Shown here: one piece after another, positions 38,561-47,522 of the stretch
Layout: the number at the start of each line of letters is the position of its first letter
Numbering within the stretch: the first letter of the stretch is position 1
Source of the DNA: Alteromonas antoniana
GTDB lineage: Bacteria > Pseudomonadota > Gammaproteobacteria > Enterobacterales > Alteromonadaceae
Assembly (NCBI RefSeq): GCF_019249295.1
Contig: NZ_JAESDH010000025.1
Location: 1-64,000, forward strand
Direction of reading: 5' to 3'
Length of the DNA stretch: 64,000 nucleotides
Program-made: the position numbers and the translations under genes
The notes under the pieces: model-generated
Told to the model about the DNA's origin: nothing
What the model saw: only the letters and a program-made list of their open reading frames with translations
Databases searched by the model: none

Positions 38561-39516
38561 GGTTTTACCGCCAGCCCCCAGGGGTAGCGTCCTACGCGTA
38601 AGGTTTTAATCACCTTGAGATCGTCGGTATCTATCACAGAAACATCGCCGCTAACCCCATTTGTGGTGAACAGCAGCTTTTGATCGTTCGCAAAAGCCAG
38701 TTGCCATACGCGGCGACCTACCAGCAGGTAGTCGATCACTTCATAGGTTTTCGCATCGATAACCGCGACATGGTTGGAGGGGCCTAATGCCACAAAGGCA
38801 TATTTTCCGTTGTCGGTAAGTTTAATGCCTACCGGCTGCACTTTATCGCGATGCACGCCGGGGATCCTGAACGAGATTTCTTTGATAATTCGACGCGATT
38901 CCACATCAACGATGGAAACCGTACCGCCAATTTCCGAAGAGGCCCACAATAAGCTGCCGTCTTTGGTAAATTCCACATGCCGGGGGCGCTGCCCCACCAG
39001 AGTATTAGCAACAAGTTCGTTGGTGGCTGCGTCAATCCAGTGCAGCATATTCGTGGTTTCCGATGTGTTGATCACCCATTTTCCGTCCGGCGAAACCGCC
39101 ATACCTTCTGGCTCTACACCCACATCAATTTGCGCGTCTACCGAACGCTTCTGTGTATCCACTACAGTTACGACCGCATCATCCTCATTAGCAATATAAA
39201 GCCGGCGATTGTCGGTATGAAGCGCGAACTGCTCAGGATCTTCTCCGGATGGCAGGTTGTGAATAATCCGCCCGGTGGCCACGTCCATAACCTGAACAGC
39301 GTCAGAGTCGCTGGCGCAAATATACAAATGCGTATAGTCCTGATTAAATATAATGCCACGGGGGCGCATACCCACTTCAATGGTTTTAATGACCTCAAGG
39401 GTATCTGAGTCGATGACCGACAACGTGTCATCCTTTTCATTGGACACGTAGATTGTGTCGGCCAGTGAAAGTTGACTCAGTGATGCCAGGCAGGCTATCG
39501 CGAGCATCCTTTTCAT
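38557..39516 (-). CDS. pedA2: PQQ-catabolism-associated YVTN beta-propeller protein (PedA2-like)
   Basis: A 319-residue periplasmic protein with a signal peptide (LSQLSLA) and about seven propeller repeats. Each carries a variant of VIDxxTxEVIKTIxVGxxPxGI. The family (TIGR03866-like) is found almost only beside quinoprotein alcohol dehydrogenases. It overlaps the ATPase and binding-protein genes by 4 bp. It may present substrate or metal to the transporter, and the biochemical role is unproved. Confidence 0.9.
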   Translation of the reverse strand: MKRMLAIACLASLSQLSLADTIYVSNEKDDTLSVIDSDTLEVIKTIEVGMRPRGIIFNQDYTHLYICASDSDAVQVMDVATGRIIHNLPSGEDPEQFALHTDNRRLYIANEDDAVVTVVDTQKRSVDAQIDVGVEPEGMAVSPDGKWVINTSETTNMLHWIDAATNELVANTLVGQRPRHVEFTKDGSLLWASSEIGGTVSIVDVESRRIIKEISFRIPGVHRDKVQPVGIKLTDNGKYAFVALGPSNHVAVIDAKTYEVIDYLLVGRRVWQLAFANDQKLLFTTNGVSGDVSVIDTDDLKVIKTLRVGRYPWGLAVKP

Positions 39517-40751
39517 AGCGTCGTCTCCATATCACAGGACACCTCAGGCTTGTCGTAGCCAAGCGTGTCTAACTCCGTAACCTGATGCAGAAAGCCGTCC
39601 TGTGGCGACTGGGTTACCAGCCCGTGGGGATGGGCAACCGGAATGGGCTGGCGTAATTGTCCGTTATACTGACGGAAGGTGAGCTTGCGCCCTTTAAACG
39701 CGGCAAGTTCAAAGCTGTCACTCATCATGTAGTTATAAAGCGTTTTCGGCGTATTATCGGATGTACGGGTAACGGCTTCTGACACCGCTCTTACCGCCAC
39801 CCAAGCTGCATAGTCTTTGCCTCGCATATCGCGCCCTACATCCTCACGAAAACGGTTTTGTAACTGAAGTGCCCCCCATTGCTCTACGCTGACATGCCAG
39901 GCAGATGGCGTCAGTCCGTGCGTTCCCACAACGGGACGGGGCAAATAGGTATTGTAGGGAAGATAAAAGCCAAACTGATTGGCAGCATCGGCCACCAGCA
40001 CCACATCATAGTTTTTCAAACGGGTAAATTGCGCCACTTCCTGCTGTGCAGCGCGACGAAGATCGGTTGTAAACGTCCATTTTCGTGTATCCAGTATTTT
40101 CAGCCCGAAGCGCTTAGCTGCACGTTTATAAGCGTTAAGTATCGCTTCGTCCGCGACCCCTTTTCCGCTCACAGCCAGCACCTGATCCCAGCGCCGGTAG
40201 GTTAAGTACTGGGCCAGCGCATCGGCCAGCATCGCGTGGCTGGGTAGCGTATGCAGGAGACCGGTTTCACATTGCGAAGAGCGCCAGTTGTCAGTAGCAC
40301 TGCCAACATTAATGACGACATCCATGCTTCCATCGTGTATCAGTTTACGCAGCAGGGCATCACCCACGTCGGCAACGACAACGCCGCTATGCAACGCTTT
40401 CCAGCTAAGCGCGGTATCGAATAATGCGTTTGGATCTGTATCACTGATGACATGCAGACTGTAGTCATGTTTGAGAAACCGACCTGTGGTGTTGCTGTCT
40501 TCAATTCCCAGCCTGGCCCCTGCCACGCCTTCATCTTCTGCACGTTTAAACACGGCGGGGATTGCAGGCGGTTCGGCAGAGACCTCCTGAATATAAAGTA
40601 TATCCACAGGCATGGCCTGCGCGTAGATCGTACCGGCAAACAGGTAGCTCATGACACCTGTCACCCACGCTCGCACCCTGGTAAACCTGTCCCGTGCAAG
40701 GTAAGTGCTGCCGACCTCTCTCGCCGCTCGTAACGGATTGATGGCGAACAC
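39513..40751 (-). CDS. pedA1: PQQ-system ABC substrate-binding protein (PedA1-like)
   Basis: A 412-residue binding protein of the Leu/Ile/Val-receptor fold, of the type linked to PQQ alcohol dehydrogenases (TIGR03863-like). A basic N-terminal stretch of about 25 residues precedes the hydrophobic signal core (cleavage near YAQA). The mature chain has DILYIQEVSAE and a LAFDTALSWKAL-like region typical of the family. I start at the GTG at 40751 because AAGGAGG sits exactly 6 bases upstream. ATGs at 40772 and 40784 lie on the far side of that element. It leads a four-gene operon. Confidence 0.87.
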   Translation of the reverse strand: MFAINPLRAAREVGSTYLARDRFTRVRAWVTGVMSYLFAGTIYAQAMPVDILYIQEVSAEPPAIPAVFKRAEDEGVAGARLGIEDSNTTGRFLKHDYSLHVISDTDPNALFDTALSWKALHSGVVVADVGDALLRKLIHDGSMDVVINVGSATDNWRSSQCETGLLHTLPSHAMLADALAQYLTYRRWDQVLAVSGKGVADEAILNAYKRAAKRFGLKILDTRKWTFTTDLRRAAQQEVAQFTRLKNYDVVLVADAANQFGFYLPYNTYLPRPVVGTHGLTPSAWHVSVEQWGALQLQNRFREDVGRDMRGKDYAAWVAVRAVSEAVTRTSDNTPKTLYNYMMSDSFELAAFKGRKLTFRQYNGQLRQPIPVAHPHGLVTQSPQDGFLHQVTELDTLGYDKPEVSCDMETTL

Positions 40752-40757
40752 GATCGA

Positions 40758-40764
40758 CCTCCTT
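40758..40764 (-). promoter_or_regulatory. Strong Shine-Dalgarno that fixes a GTG start
   Basis: AAGGAGG on the minus strand, with 6 bases to the GTG at 40751. It rules in favour of the GTG over the two upstream ATGs for the PedA1-like gene. Confidence 0.75.
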
Positions 40765-40784
40765 TTTATCATTATGAAACTCAT

Positions 40785-40985
40785 ACTAGTGCAACAATCT
40801 GGCGAGAGGTATGAGCAAAAAGGATGAAAGCTTTACTACCTAAGTACAATTGGAAGGATTTTTGATATCCCATACCGTTTTTTAAACGTGCTCGGTTGTG
40901 TCGAATCAAAACAGGTAAACGTGGAAAGTTGTCTGTCACTTCAAACCAGCATTGCCAATATTTGACAACTTTTGGGAGATCTATC
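40785..40985. promoter_or_regulatory. Divergent promoter region of ped-like operon and cytochrome gene
   Basis: About 200 bp between divergent genes. The word TTACTACC followed by TAAGTAC (40833-40847) recurs, with 12 of 15 bases matching, upstream of the alcohol dehydrogenase (42620-42634). This makes it a candidate site for the shared response regulator. No other clear element was seen. Confidence 0.45.
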
Positions 40986-41432
40986 ATGAAGAAGTTTACT
41001 ACCCTTACCAAAGGCATCTCGCTCGCCATGATGACAATGGCGTCAACGGCGGTACTGGCTCACGGCAACGTGACACCGCAAGCGGTTGATGTCAGCGCGT
41101 TACCGGAACTGGGAGACGAGTGGCTTCCAACAAACCCGTACACAGGCAATGAAACAGCCATCAAAGTGGGTGACTCTGCATACAACCAGAACTGTGCCCG
41201 CTGTCACGGCCTGGAAGTGATATCCGGCGGCATTACGCCTGATCTCCGAAAGCTGAATGATCCAAACGAGTTCTTCAGCGAAGAGGAAGCTGATGACTGG
41301 TTTATGATGCGAATTCGCAATGGCGCTGTCATTGACGGACGTGTCTACATGCCGCCATTTGAAGAAATCCTGAGCCAGGAAGCCATGTGGGCAATTAAAG
41401 CCTATATTGAAACCCGCGGAGTTCCGGAATAA
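40986..41432 (+). CDS. pedF: Cytochrome c-550 of the PQQ alcohol dehydrogenase (PedF-like)
   Basis: A 148-residue periplasmic cytochrome with a signal peptide (cleavage near VLAHG), one haem site NCARCH (Cys70, Cys73, His74) and a probable axial Met122 in YMPPF. It accepts electrons from the quinoprotein dehydrogenase and passes them to an oxidase. GGGAG lies upstream of the ATG at 40986. It is followed after 25 bp by the quinoprotein-associated binding-protein gene. Confidence 0.92.
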   Translation: MKKFTTLTKGISLAMMTMASTAVLAHGNVTPQAVDVSALPELGDEWLPTNPYTGNETAIKVGDSAYNQNCARCHGLEVISGGITPDLRKLNDPNEFFSEEEADDWFMMRIRNGAVIDGRVYMPPFEEILSQEAMWAIKAYIETRGVPE

Positions 41433-41457
41433 GCGGACTTTCCGGGGAGAGCTTGTG

Positions 41458-42330
41458 ATGTTAACCAGACACCTTCTTACTATGCTGATACTACTGGCAT
41501 TTGCCTGCCCGGTACATGCCAGAAGCTATGATGACATTATCGAGTCGGGCACTATTACCATCGCGGTGTATAGCGATTTTCCACCCTACTCATATCTGGA
41601 TGAAGGAGAGCCTGCAGGCATTGATATTGATGTCGCTAAAGCGGTTGCGCAGGGCTTGGGGGTAGAGCCCCGGTGGATGTGGATTAACGCCGACGAAAAC
41701 CTTGAAGATGACTTACGCCAGGCAATCTGGAAAGGCCATATCATCACCAAACAAAAAGCTGACCTGATGATGCGCGTGCCTTATGACCGTAAATTCAGTT
41801 ACGGCGTAGATGGCTATGGTTTGCCACGCAACGAGATGGTAGTGATGTTCGGGCCCTATCACCGCGAAAAATGGGCCTTGTTGCGAAACGTGGAAAAAAC
41901 CGGGGGCATTGAGACCCTGGCCATTTTCCAGTATGAAAAAGTGGCGGTGGAAATTGATTCCCTCCCCGGCACCTTTCTTGGTGCGACCCTCGGCGGGCGC
42001 CTGCAACCCAATCTGATCCATACCAACAGTATTTTTGATGCCGTAGACAAGTTTAAAAAAGGCGAGGTTGCAGCTGTAGCGGGGATGCATTCCCAGTTGC
42101 AGTGGGCCAATCCCGCCAGTGATACTGCAACGATTAATGCCACCGGGCTCGCGGCCATGAGCATCAAATCCTGGGATATTGGGATGGCGGTAAAACAGGA
42201 CTACCGCCAACTTGCCTACGCCATTGAAGGGGTTACCGAGCCTATGATCCAGGATGGACGCATGCAGGCCATTTTCCAGAAATACCAGATAGTTTATCTG
42301 AAACCCTCTATCTATCAGAACGTCCCCTGA
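41458..42330 (+). CDS. Quinoprotein dehydrogenase-associated periplasmic binding protein
   Basis: A 290-residue protein with a signal peptide (ACPVHAR) and the amino-acid-binding SBP_bac_3 fold (IAVYSDFPPYSYLDEGEPAGIDIDV, split over the first lobe). The subfamily (TIGR03871-like, MxaJ/XoxJ relatives) accompanies quinoprotein dehydrogenases and is thought to help assemble or activate them. GGGGAGA precedes the ATG at 41458. A terminator follows the stop. Confidence 0.88.
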   Translation: MLTRHLLTMLILLAFACPVHARSYDDIIESGTITIAVYSDFPPYSYLDEGEPAGIDIDVAKAVAQGLGVEPRWMWINADENLEDDLRQAIWKGHIITKQKADLMMRVPYDRKFSYGVDGYGLPRNEMVVMFGPYHREKWALLRNVEKTGGIETLAIFQYEKVAVEIDSLPGTFLGATLGGRLQPNLIHTNSIFDAVDKFKKGEVAAVAGMHSQLQWANPASDTATINATGLAAMSIKSWDIGMAVKQDYRQLAYAIEGVTEPMIQDGRMQAIFQKYQIVYLKPSIYQNVP

Positions 42331-42364
42331 GCAGGTATGACATTAGCAGACGCTAACACTTATT

Positions 42365-42390
42365 AAGCCCGGTTTTTGATGGGCTTTTTT
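42365..42390 (+). terminator. Rho-independent terminator after the binding-protein gene
   Basis: AAGCCC (42365-42370) and GGGCTT (42381-42386) pair around a 10-nt loop, with a T-run to 42390. It separates the cytochrome-binding-protein transcript from the dehydrogenase gene. Confidence 0.78.
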
Positions 42391-42827
42391 GTCGTGCGTG
42401 TTGCAACGGGTTTCAGGAAAACACCCTCTAGCCCGTTTTCTCCGCTGAAGACACACGCCTGATTCACGCCCTCGACAGCAGCTTGCCGTGTCTTACTGTG
42501 GCAGCACTTCAGTATCTCTGGTTTGGAATAAACCAGATGTTGGCAATGTCAGCTGCCCCCCCAGCCCGATAGGAATAAACGATAGCCTGACAGGCGAAAG
42601 TGCAACTGGAGGCAGGGTATTACTACCAAGGGACTAAGAATGATACTCCAAGGTTTAATGGTTGTTAAAAAAACGATAACAGATACTTACCGTGACGCCT
42701 TACGTGGGTGACATTGCTGCGGCACGCGCACAGCCACACGGGTACATACACACAAACCCCCCGCTCAGTGAGGTTTGTAAACGAGGGTAAATAATAAATG
42801 ACCCCGATTGAACACTGGAGAACTCAG
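42391..42827 (+). promoter_or_regulatory. Upstream region of the alcohol dehydrogenase gene
   Basis: This gene-free stretch of over 430 bp holds TCTGGTTT-GGAAT-AAACCAGA (42517-42537) and the TTACTACC-containing motif (42620-42634) shared with the divergent promoter at 40833. It also holds ACAAACC/GGTTTGT (42752-42778) about 50 bases before the start. The last could form a hairpin in the mRNA leader. A long regulated promoter fits an inducible dehydrogenase. Confidence 0.45.
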
Positions 42828-44594
42828 ATGAAAAGTCGAACAGTAACAGGCCAATTGCTTAGCTCTGCGATTTGCCTGGCTTTGTCCCTGGGCGCAGTCA
42901 GCTTTAGCGCACAGGCAGCCGTTACCGATAAAGAAATTCTCAACGATCAGTCCAGCACAGATGATGTTGTGAGCTATGGTCTTGGCCCGCGCGGGCAGCG
43001 CTTTAGCCCGCTGGATACACTTAACACCAAAAATGTGAAGAAGATGCACCCGGTCTGGGCATTCTCATTGGGTGGTGAGAAGCAACGTGGACAAGAATCG
43101 CAGCCGCTGGTTAAAGACGGTGTGATGTACGTAACCGGCTCTTACTCACGCATCTATGCCATTGATTTGGAAACCGGTGATGAGCTGTGGCAATACGAGG
43201 CGCGTCTGCCTGACGGCATTATGCCTTGCTGCGACGTCATCAACCGTGGCGCAGCCTTATATGATGATCTGGTCATCTTCGGCACATTGGATGCAATCCT
43301 TGTCGCTCTCGACCAGAAAACCGGCAAAGTCGTATGGCGTAAAAAGTTAGGTGACTACAAAGCAGGCTACTCGTATACCGCTGCCCCCATGATTGTTAAA
43401 GGCATGGTAGTGACAGGCGTTTCCGGCGGCGAGTTTGGAATTGTGGGTAAAGTGGAAGCCCGTGATGCAAAAACCGGTGAAATGATCTGGACCCGTCCAA
43501 CAGTAGAAGGCCACATGGGCTATCTGCGCGGCAAAGAAAACGGCATCACCGGCGGTGAGGCTAACAAGACCTGGACGGGCGATCTCTGGAAGACCGGCGG
43601 TGCCGCAACGTGGCTCGGTGGCACCTATGATCCTGACACTGACCTCATCTTCATGGGAACCGGTAACCCGGCGCCCTGGAACTCACACCTTCGCCCCGGC
43701 GACAACCTTTACAGCTCATCACGACTGGCGATTGACCCTGATACCGGCAAAATTGTCTGGCACTTTCAGACAACACCGCATGACGGCTGGGACTTTGATG
43801 GTGTGAACGAAGTGATTGCGTTTGATTACAAAGATAACGGCAAAACCGTCAAAGCGGCAGCAACAGCAGACCGTAATGGCTTTTTCTACGTGCTTAACCG
43901 TGAAAACGGCAAGTTCATTCGCGGTTTTCCTTTTGTAAAAGAGATCACCTGGGCAGAAGGCCTGGATGAAAACGGCCGTCCTATTTTCGCACCAAATGGA
44001 CGCCCCGGTAACCCGGCGGAAGCGGAAGGGGGCGACAAAGGCGAGACCGTGTTCTCTGTCCCGTCTTTCCTTGGGGGCAAAAACTGGATGCCGATGGCGT
44101 ACAGTGAAGATACCGGCCTGTTCTATGTTCCCTCAAATGAGTGGGGCATGGATATATGGAATGAGCCTGTCAGTTACAAAAAAGGCGCAGCTTATCTGGG
44201 ATCGGGCTTCACCATCAAACCCATTTTTGACGATCACATTGGTTCACTGAAAGCGGTCGATCCGAAAACCGGTGAAACGGTGTGGGAATACAAAAACAAA
44301 TCACCGCTTTGGGGTGGGGTGCTGGCAACAGCCGGTAACCTGGTATTTACCGGTACGCCGGAAGGCTATTTGATGGGCTTTGACGCCAAAACAGGTGAAG
44401 TGGTTTACAAATTCAATACCGGTTCGGGCATCGTCGGTTCACCCATAACCTGGGAAAAAGATGGCGAACAATACCTTAGCGTGGTTTCAGGCTGGGGTGG
44501 CGCGGTACCGCTTTGGGGTGGTGAAGTGGCCAAAACGGTAAAAGACTTTAATCAGGGCGGCACAGTCTGGACCTTCAAATTGCCCCGGTCTTAA
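42828..44594 (+). CDS. PQQ-dependent alcohol dehydrogenase, lanthanide-type (PedH-like)
   Basis: A 588-residue periplasmic quinoprotein of the ExaA/PedE/PedH family that oxidises primary alcohols to aldehydes. It has a signal peptide (SAQA cleavage), an eight-bladed propeller and the vicinal disulfide MPCCD that contacts PQQ. Metal and catalytic residues by motif are Glu202 (GGEFG), Asn280 (GNPAPWN) and Asp322 in WDFDG. Asp324, two residues after the catalytic Asp, is the extra ligand that marks lanthanide enzymes (XoxF, PedH); the calcium enzyme ExaA has Ser there. The ATG at 42828 follows GGAG by 7 bases, and an ATG at 42798 would add 10 residues before the signal peptide. Confidence 0.93.
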   Translation: MKSRTVTGQLLSSAICLALSLGAVSFSAQAAVTDKEILNDQSSTDDVVSYGLGPRGQRFSPLDTLNTKNVKKMHPVWAFSLGGEKQRGQESQPLVKDGVMYVTGSYSRIYAIDLETGDELWQYEARLPDGIMPCCDVINRGAALYDDLVIFGTLDAILVALDQKTGKVVWRKKLGDYKAGYSYTAAPMIVKGMVVTGVSGGEFGIVGKVEARDAKTGEMIWTRPTVEGHMGYLRGKENGITGGEANKTWTGDLWKTGGAATWLGGTYDPDTDLIFMGTGNPAPWNSHLRPGDNLYSSSRLAIDPDTGKIVWHFQTTPHDGWDFDGVNEVIAFDYKDNGKTVKAAATADRNGFFYVLNRENGKFIRGFPFVKEITWAEGLDENGRPIFAPNGRPGNPAEAEGGDKGETVFSVPSFLGGKNWMPMAYSEDTGLFYVPSNEWGMDIWNEPVSYKKGAAYLGSGFTIKPIFDDHIGSLKAVDPKTGETVWEYKNKSPLWGGVLATAGNLVFTGTPEGYLMGFDAKTGEVVYKFNTGSGIVGSPITWEKDGEQYLSVVSGWGGAVPLWGGEVAKTVKDFNQGGTVWTFKLPRS

Positions 44595-44602
44595 CGTGGC
44601 AG

Positions 44603-44644
44603 CGCAGCAGGGTGACCGTCCCGCCGTCCTGCTGCGTTTTTTTT
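44603..44644 (+). terminator. Rho-independent terminator after the alcohol dehydrogenase
   Basis: CGCAGCAGG (44603-44611) and CCTGCTGCG (44628-44636) form a perfect 9-bp stem followed by eight T. The 16-nt loop may fold further. Confidence 0.85.
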
Positions 44645-44702
44645 ATTCATACAGACGAGGCCATACCGGCCCGTCTGCTTCCATGAAGCCGGTGTGCTCA
44701 TT

Positions 44703-46790
44703 ATGCTTCTAACACGCACGTTACTTATTCTCATCTCCCTTTCTCTGCTTGTCAGCGCTGACGCCAACAGCGCCAGTGAAGACGAAATCAAAGCTATTTT
44801 CCCAAAGGCTACTGTGATTGGTCCGCCTGATGCGAACTACCCAGTGACACCGGTGTATCAGTTGCACGAGCTGCTTGGCTATGTCTTCGAAAGTAACGAT
44901 CTTGTCGATTTCCCCGGCTTTTCAGGGGAGCGCGTAAACCTCTTAATTGGCCTTGATACCAGCGGCAATATCCGCGGCATCAGCGTGTTAAACCACCACG
45001 AGCCGATATTTTTGCATGGCTTGGGCCCGGCGCCTATGCAGGCTTTTATCGATCAGTACCCCGGCAAAAATGTCAGCAGCAGGGTGATTGTCGATAATGC
45101 GGCTAACGACACCAACCCTGATGACAACGTCTATCACGTTGACGGTGTGACCAAAGCGACCGTATCTGTCATCGTGATCAGCGATACCATATTACTTTCA
45201 TCACTGCAGGTTGCGCGTAAACTCTTATCTGGTTTTTCAGTCGCGCCGCAGGCAACGCCTAAAGACATTTTTACAGAAAAAACCTGGGATACGTTGTTAT
45301 CTGAGCAGCTGGTAAGCAAATTTACGATTTCCCGCACTGATATGGAGTCGGCGTTAGGCGGCGATTTAGACACCTTCCCCGGTAGTGTTTTCGACACGTC
45401 CCGAGACGACGAGCTGACGCTTTACTATGCGTACCTGAATGCGCCGTCTATTGGCCGCAACCTGCTTGGCGAGTCAGAATATCAACGGTTAATGGACACG
45501 CTGAAAACCAACGAGCAGGCTTTTTTGGTCATGTCCGACGGATTTATGCAGTATCTCAGCAGCGACTTCAAACCCGGAACCGTTGCTGACACCATAAGCC
45601 TGACTCAAGACGCACTGCCGTTTTCTATGCGCGATCTGAACTTTTTCAGCTACGCCGAGCAAACCCTGGCCCCTGACATGCCATCCTTCGATAACCCACA
45701 GCTGTTTGTCGTGAATACGCAGTCAGGCTTTAACCCCGGTCAGCCCATGACGTTCACATTGTCTCTGAATATTGCAAAGAACCATTTGTCTCAGGTTCAG
45801 GTAACGTTCTCTGATAAATACCAACTGCCGGAGTCTCTTTTCGACATAGCTGAGCCAATAGCAGAGATGATACCTGAACCTGCCTGGGTTCGGGTGTGGA
45901 AAGCCCGAATAGCAGAGATTGTCATTCTCAGCATGGGTCTTGTCGTTATTACCCTGATTTTTATTTTCCAGCATCCGCTGTCAGCCCGTACAAAGCTGTT
46001 TCACAGCCTGCGCTGGGCCATGATGTTCTATACGCTCTTCTTTGTAGGGTGGTACGCGCAGGGGCAGCTTTCTGTCGTCAATATCTATCCTATTCTGCAA
46101 AGCCTCATAGATGGCTTCGATTTAACCATGTATTTGATGGATCCCATTCTTTTTATTCTGTGGAGCTATGTCTTTATCAGCCTGTTTATCGTTGGAAGAG
46201 GTGTGTTCTGTGGCTGGCTTTGTCCCTTCGGCGCGATGCAGGAAATGGTAGGTTGGGTGGCGAAAAAGCTGCGTATCCGGCAACTGAAAATATCCTATAA
46301 AACACACTCCCGGCTTTGGTGGATAAAGTACGCCATACTGATCGGGCTGGCTATCACCTCGGTGTTTTCCCTGCAACTGGCCGAAGTCGCCTCAGAAGTA
46401 GAGCCGTTCAAAACAGCCATCACTCTGCAATTTGTTCGCACCTGGCCTTTCGTTGTTTACGCCGTTCTGTTGCTGGCTGCCGGCCTGTATATGAATAAAT
46501 TTTACTGCCGTTATGTATGTCCGCTGGGCGCGGGACTTGGCATCCTGGGGTATTTTCACATTGGCGAATGGCTCACCCGCCGCAAAGCCTGTGGCTCGCC
46601 GTGCACGATGTGCTACCACAAGTGCGACATCAAGGCGATCACCCCGCAAGGAAACGTGAATTACACAGAATGTGTGCAGTGCCTGGAATGTATTGTTTAT
46701 TACAACAATGACAATTTATGCCCGCCGCTTAAGAAGGCCAAAAAGACCGGACGCAAACAGCAGGTGATACCGGTAAATGCTGCCCCCTGA
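44703..46790 (+). CDS. NosR-like FMN-binding and 4Fe-4S membrane protein
   Basis: A 695-residue protein with a signal-type leader and a periplasmic FMN-binding domain (VDGVTKATVSV is the likely flavin-attachment motif, about residue 150). A large periplasmic region follows, then about five helices from about residue 400. Two cytoplasmic CxxxCP motifs (CGWLCPFGA and CRYVCPLGA) and a C-terminal ferredoxin-like cluster region (CGSPCTMC, then CVQCLEC) complete it. This is the NosR/NirI architecture, but no nos genes are present. It lies just downstream of the alcohol dehydrogenase, so a role in electron transfer to or from that system is possible. GTG 44694 is an alternative start. Confidence 0.85.
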   Translation: MLLTRTLLILISLSLLVSADANSASEDEIKAIFPKATVIGPPDANYPVTPVYQLHELLGYVFESNDLVDFPGFSGERVNLLIGLDTSGNIRGISVLNHHEPIFLHGLGPAPMQAFIDQYPGKNVSSRVIVDNAANDTNPDDNVYHVDGVTKATVSVIVISDTILLSSLQVARKLLSGFSVAPQATPKDIFTEKTWDTLLSEQLVSKFTISRTDMESALGGDLDTFPGSVFDTSRDDELTLYYAYLNAPSIGRNLLGESEYQRLMDTLKTNEQAFLVMSDGFMQYLSSDFKPGTVADTISLTQDALPFSMRDLNFFSYAEQTLAPDMPSFDNPQLFVVNTQSGFNPGQPMTFTLSLNIAKNHLSQVQVTFSDKYQLPESLFDIAEPIAEMIPEPAWVRVWKARIAEIVILSMGLVVITLIFIFQHPLSARTKLFHSLRWAMMFYTLFFVGWYAQGQLSVVNIYPILQSLIDGFDLTMYLMDPILFILWSYVFISLFIVGRGVFCGWLCPFGAMQEMVGWVAKKLRIRQLKISYKTHSRLWWIKYAILIGLAITSVFSLQLAEVASEVEPFKTAITLQFVRTWPFVVYAVLLLAAGLYMNKFYCRYVCPLGAGLGILGYFHIGEWLTRRKACGSPCTMCYHKCDIKAITPQGNVNYTECVQCLECIVYYNNDNLCPPLKKAKKTGRKQQVIPVNAAP

Positions 46791-46990
46791 AGGCGGGTAT
46801 CCATCAGTCCGGTTCATGTATATCCACAACATAACGAGGCCGCCGAGCCTGTGTTAATGCGTCAGACTCGGCCACGAAGATATCACTGAACCGGTCTTTC
46901 ACGAAAAGCATACTGTCACTGTGAGCGGTATCCACCTCTGATGTTTTTAGTAGGAAAATCCGGCAGGTATAAGATGCGTTTTTACTGCCA

Positions 46991-47476
46991 ATGGATTACT
47001 GTAACCAAAAAAGCGTTTTTGGTTTTCTCATGTCGTCACTAATTACTTCACTGTCTGCACTGATAGAGCTTTCCGTCGCGCCGGTATTTTTGCTGGCTGG
47101 TATCGCCGGATTTTTGAATGTTATGTCAGGTCGTCTGGGCCGCATATCAGACCGTGTACGGGTAGCAGAGCGTCATGTTCACACGCTGACTGATGATGAT
47201 GAAGCAAAGCGAATGCGTCGCGAAGAGATCCTGGTGCTGTGGCGTCGGGTGAAAGCCATTAACTGGGCTATCGGATTGTGCGTATCATCAGGGCTGATGG
47301 TATGTAGTGTGATTATGAGCCTTTTTGCAGGTGAACTGTGGCACATAAACCTGCGCTTACTGGTGGTCACACTTTTTGTTCTGGCAATGGGCCTGCTAAT
47401 TATGAGCCTGCTGGTATTTCTGGCAGAAGTTCGTCTGGCCACGCGAACTATCAATATCGTTCGCACCATTCGATAA
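46991..47476 (+). CDS. DUF2721 family membrane protein
   Basis: A protein of up to 161 residues with three hydrophobic helices and a basic-acidic middle segment (RLGRISDRVRVAERHVH) typical of DUF2721. Function unknown. The first ATG at 46991 and a second at 47030 are both possible, and neither has a good ribosome-binding site. It stands alone and converges on the dehydroshikimate dehydratase gene. Confidence 0.8.
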   Translation: MDYCNQKSVFGFLMSSLITSLSALIELSVAPVFLLAGIAGFLNVMSGRLGRISDRVRVAERHVHTLTDDDEAKRMRREEILVLWRRVKAINWAIGLCVSSGLMVCSVIMSLFAGELWHINLRLLVVTLFVLAMGLLIMSLLVFLAEVRLATRTINIVRTIR

Positions 47477-47522
47477 TGTCACGTTTGCGTGAAACGCGCG
47501 CAATAGTCAGACCATAGAACAT

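Noticed and set aside
43731..43748. IDPDTG as the lanthanide DxD site of the dehydrogenase
   Set aside because: Spacing from Asn280 is 23, whereas the catalytic Asp should be about 42 residues on. The real site is WDFDG at residues 321-325.
44703..46790. Part of a nitrous-oxide reduction cluster
   Set aside because: Only the NosR-like protein is present. No nosZ or maturation genes lie on either side.
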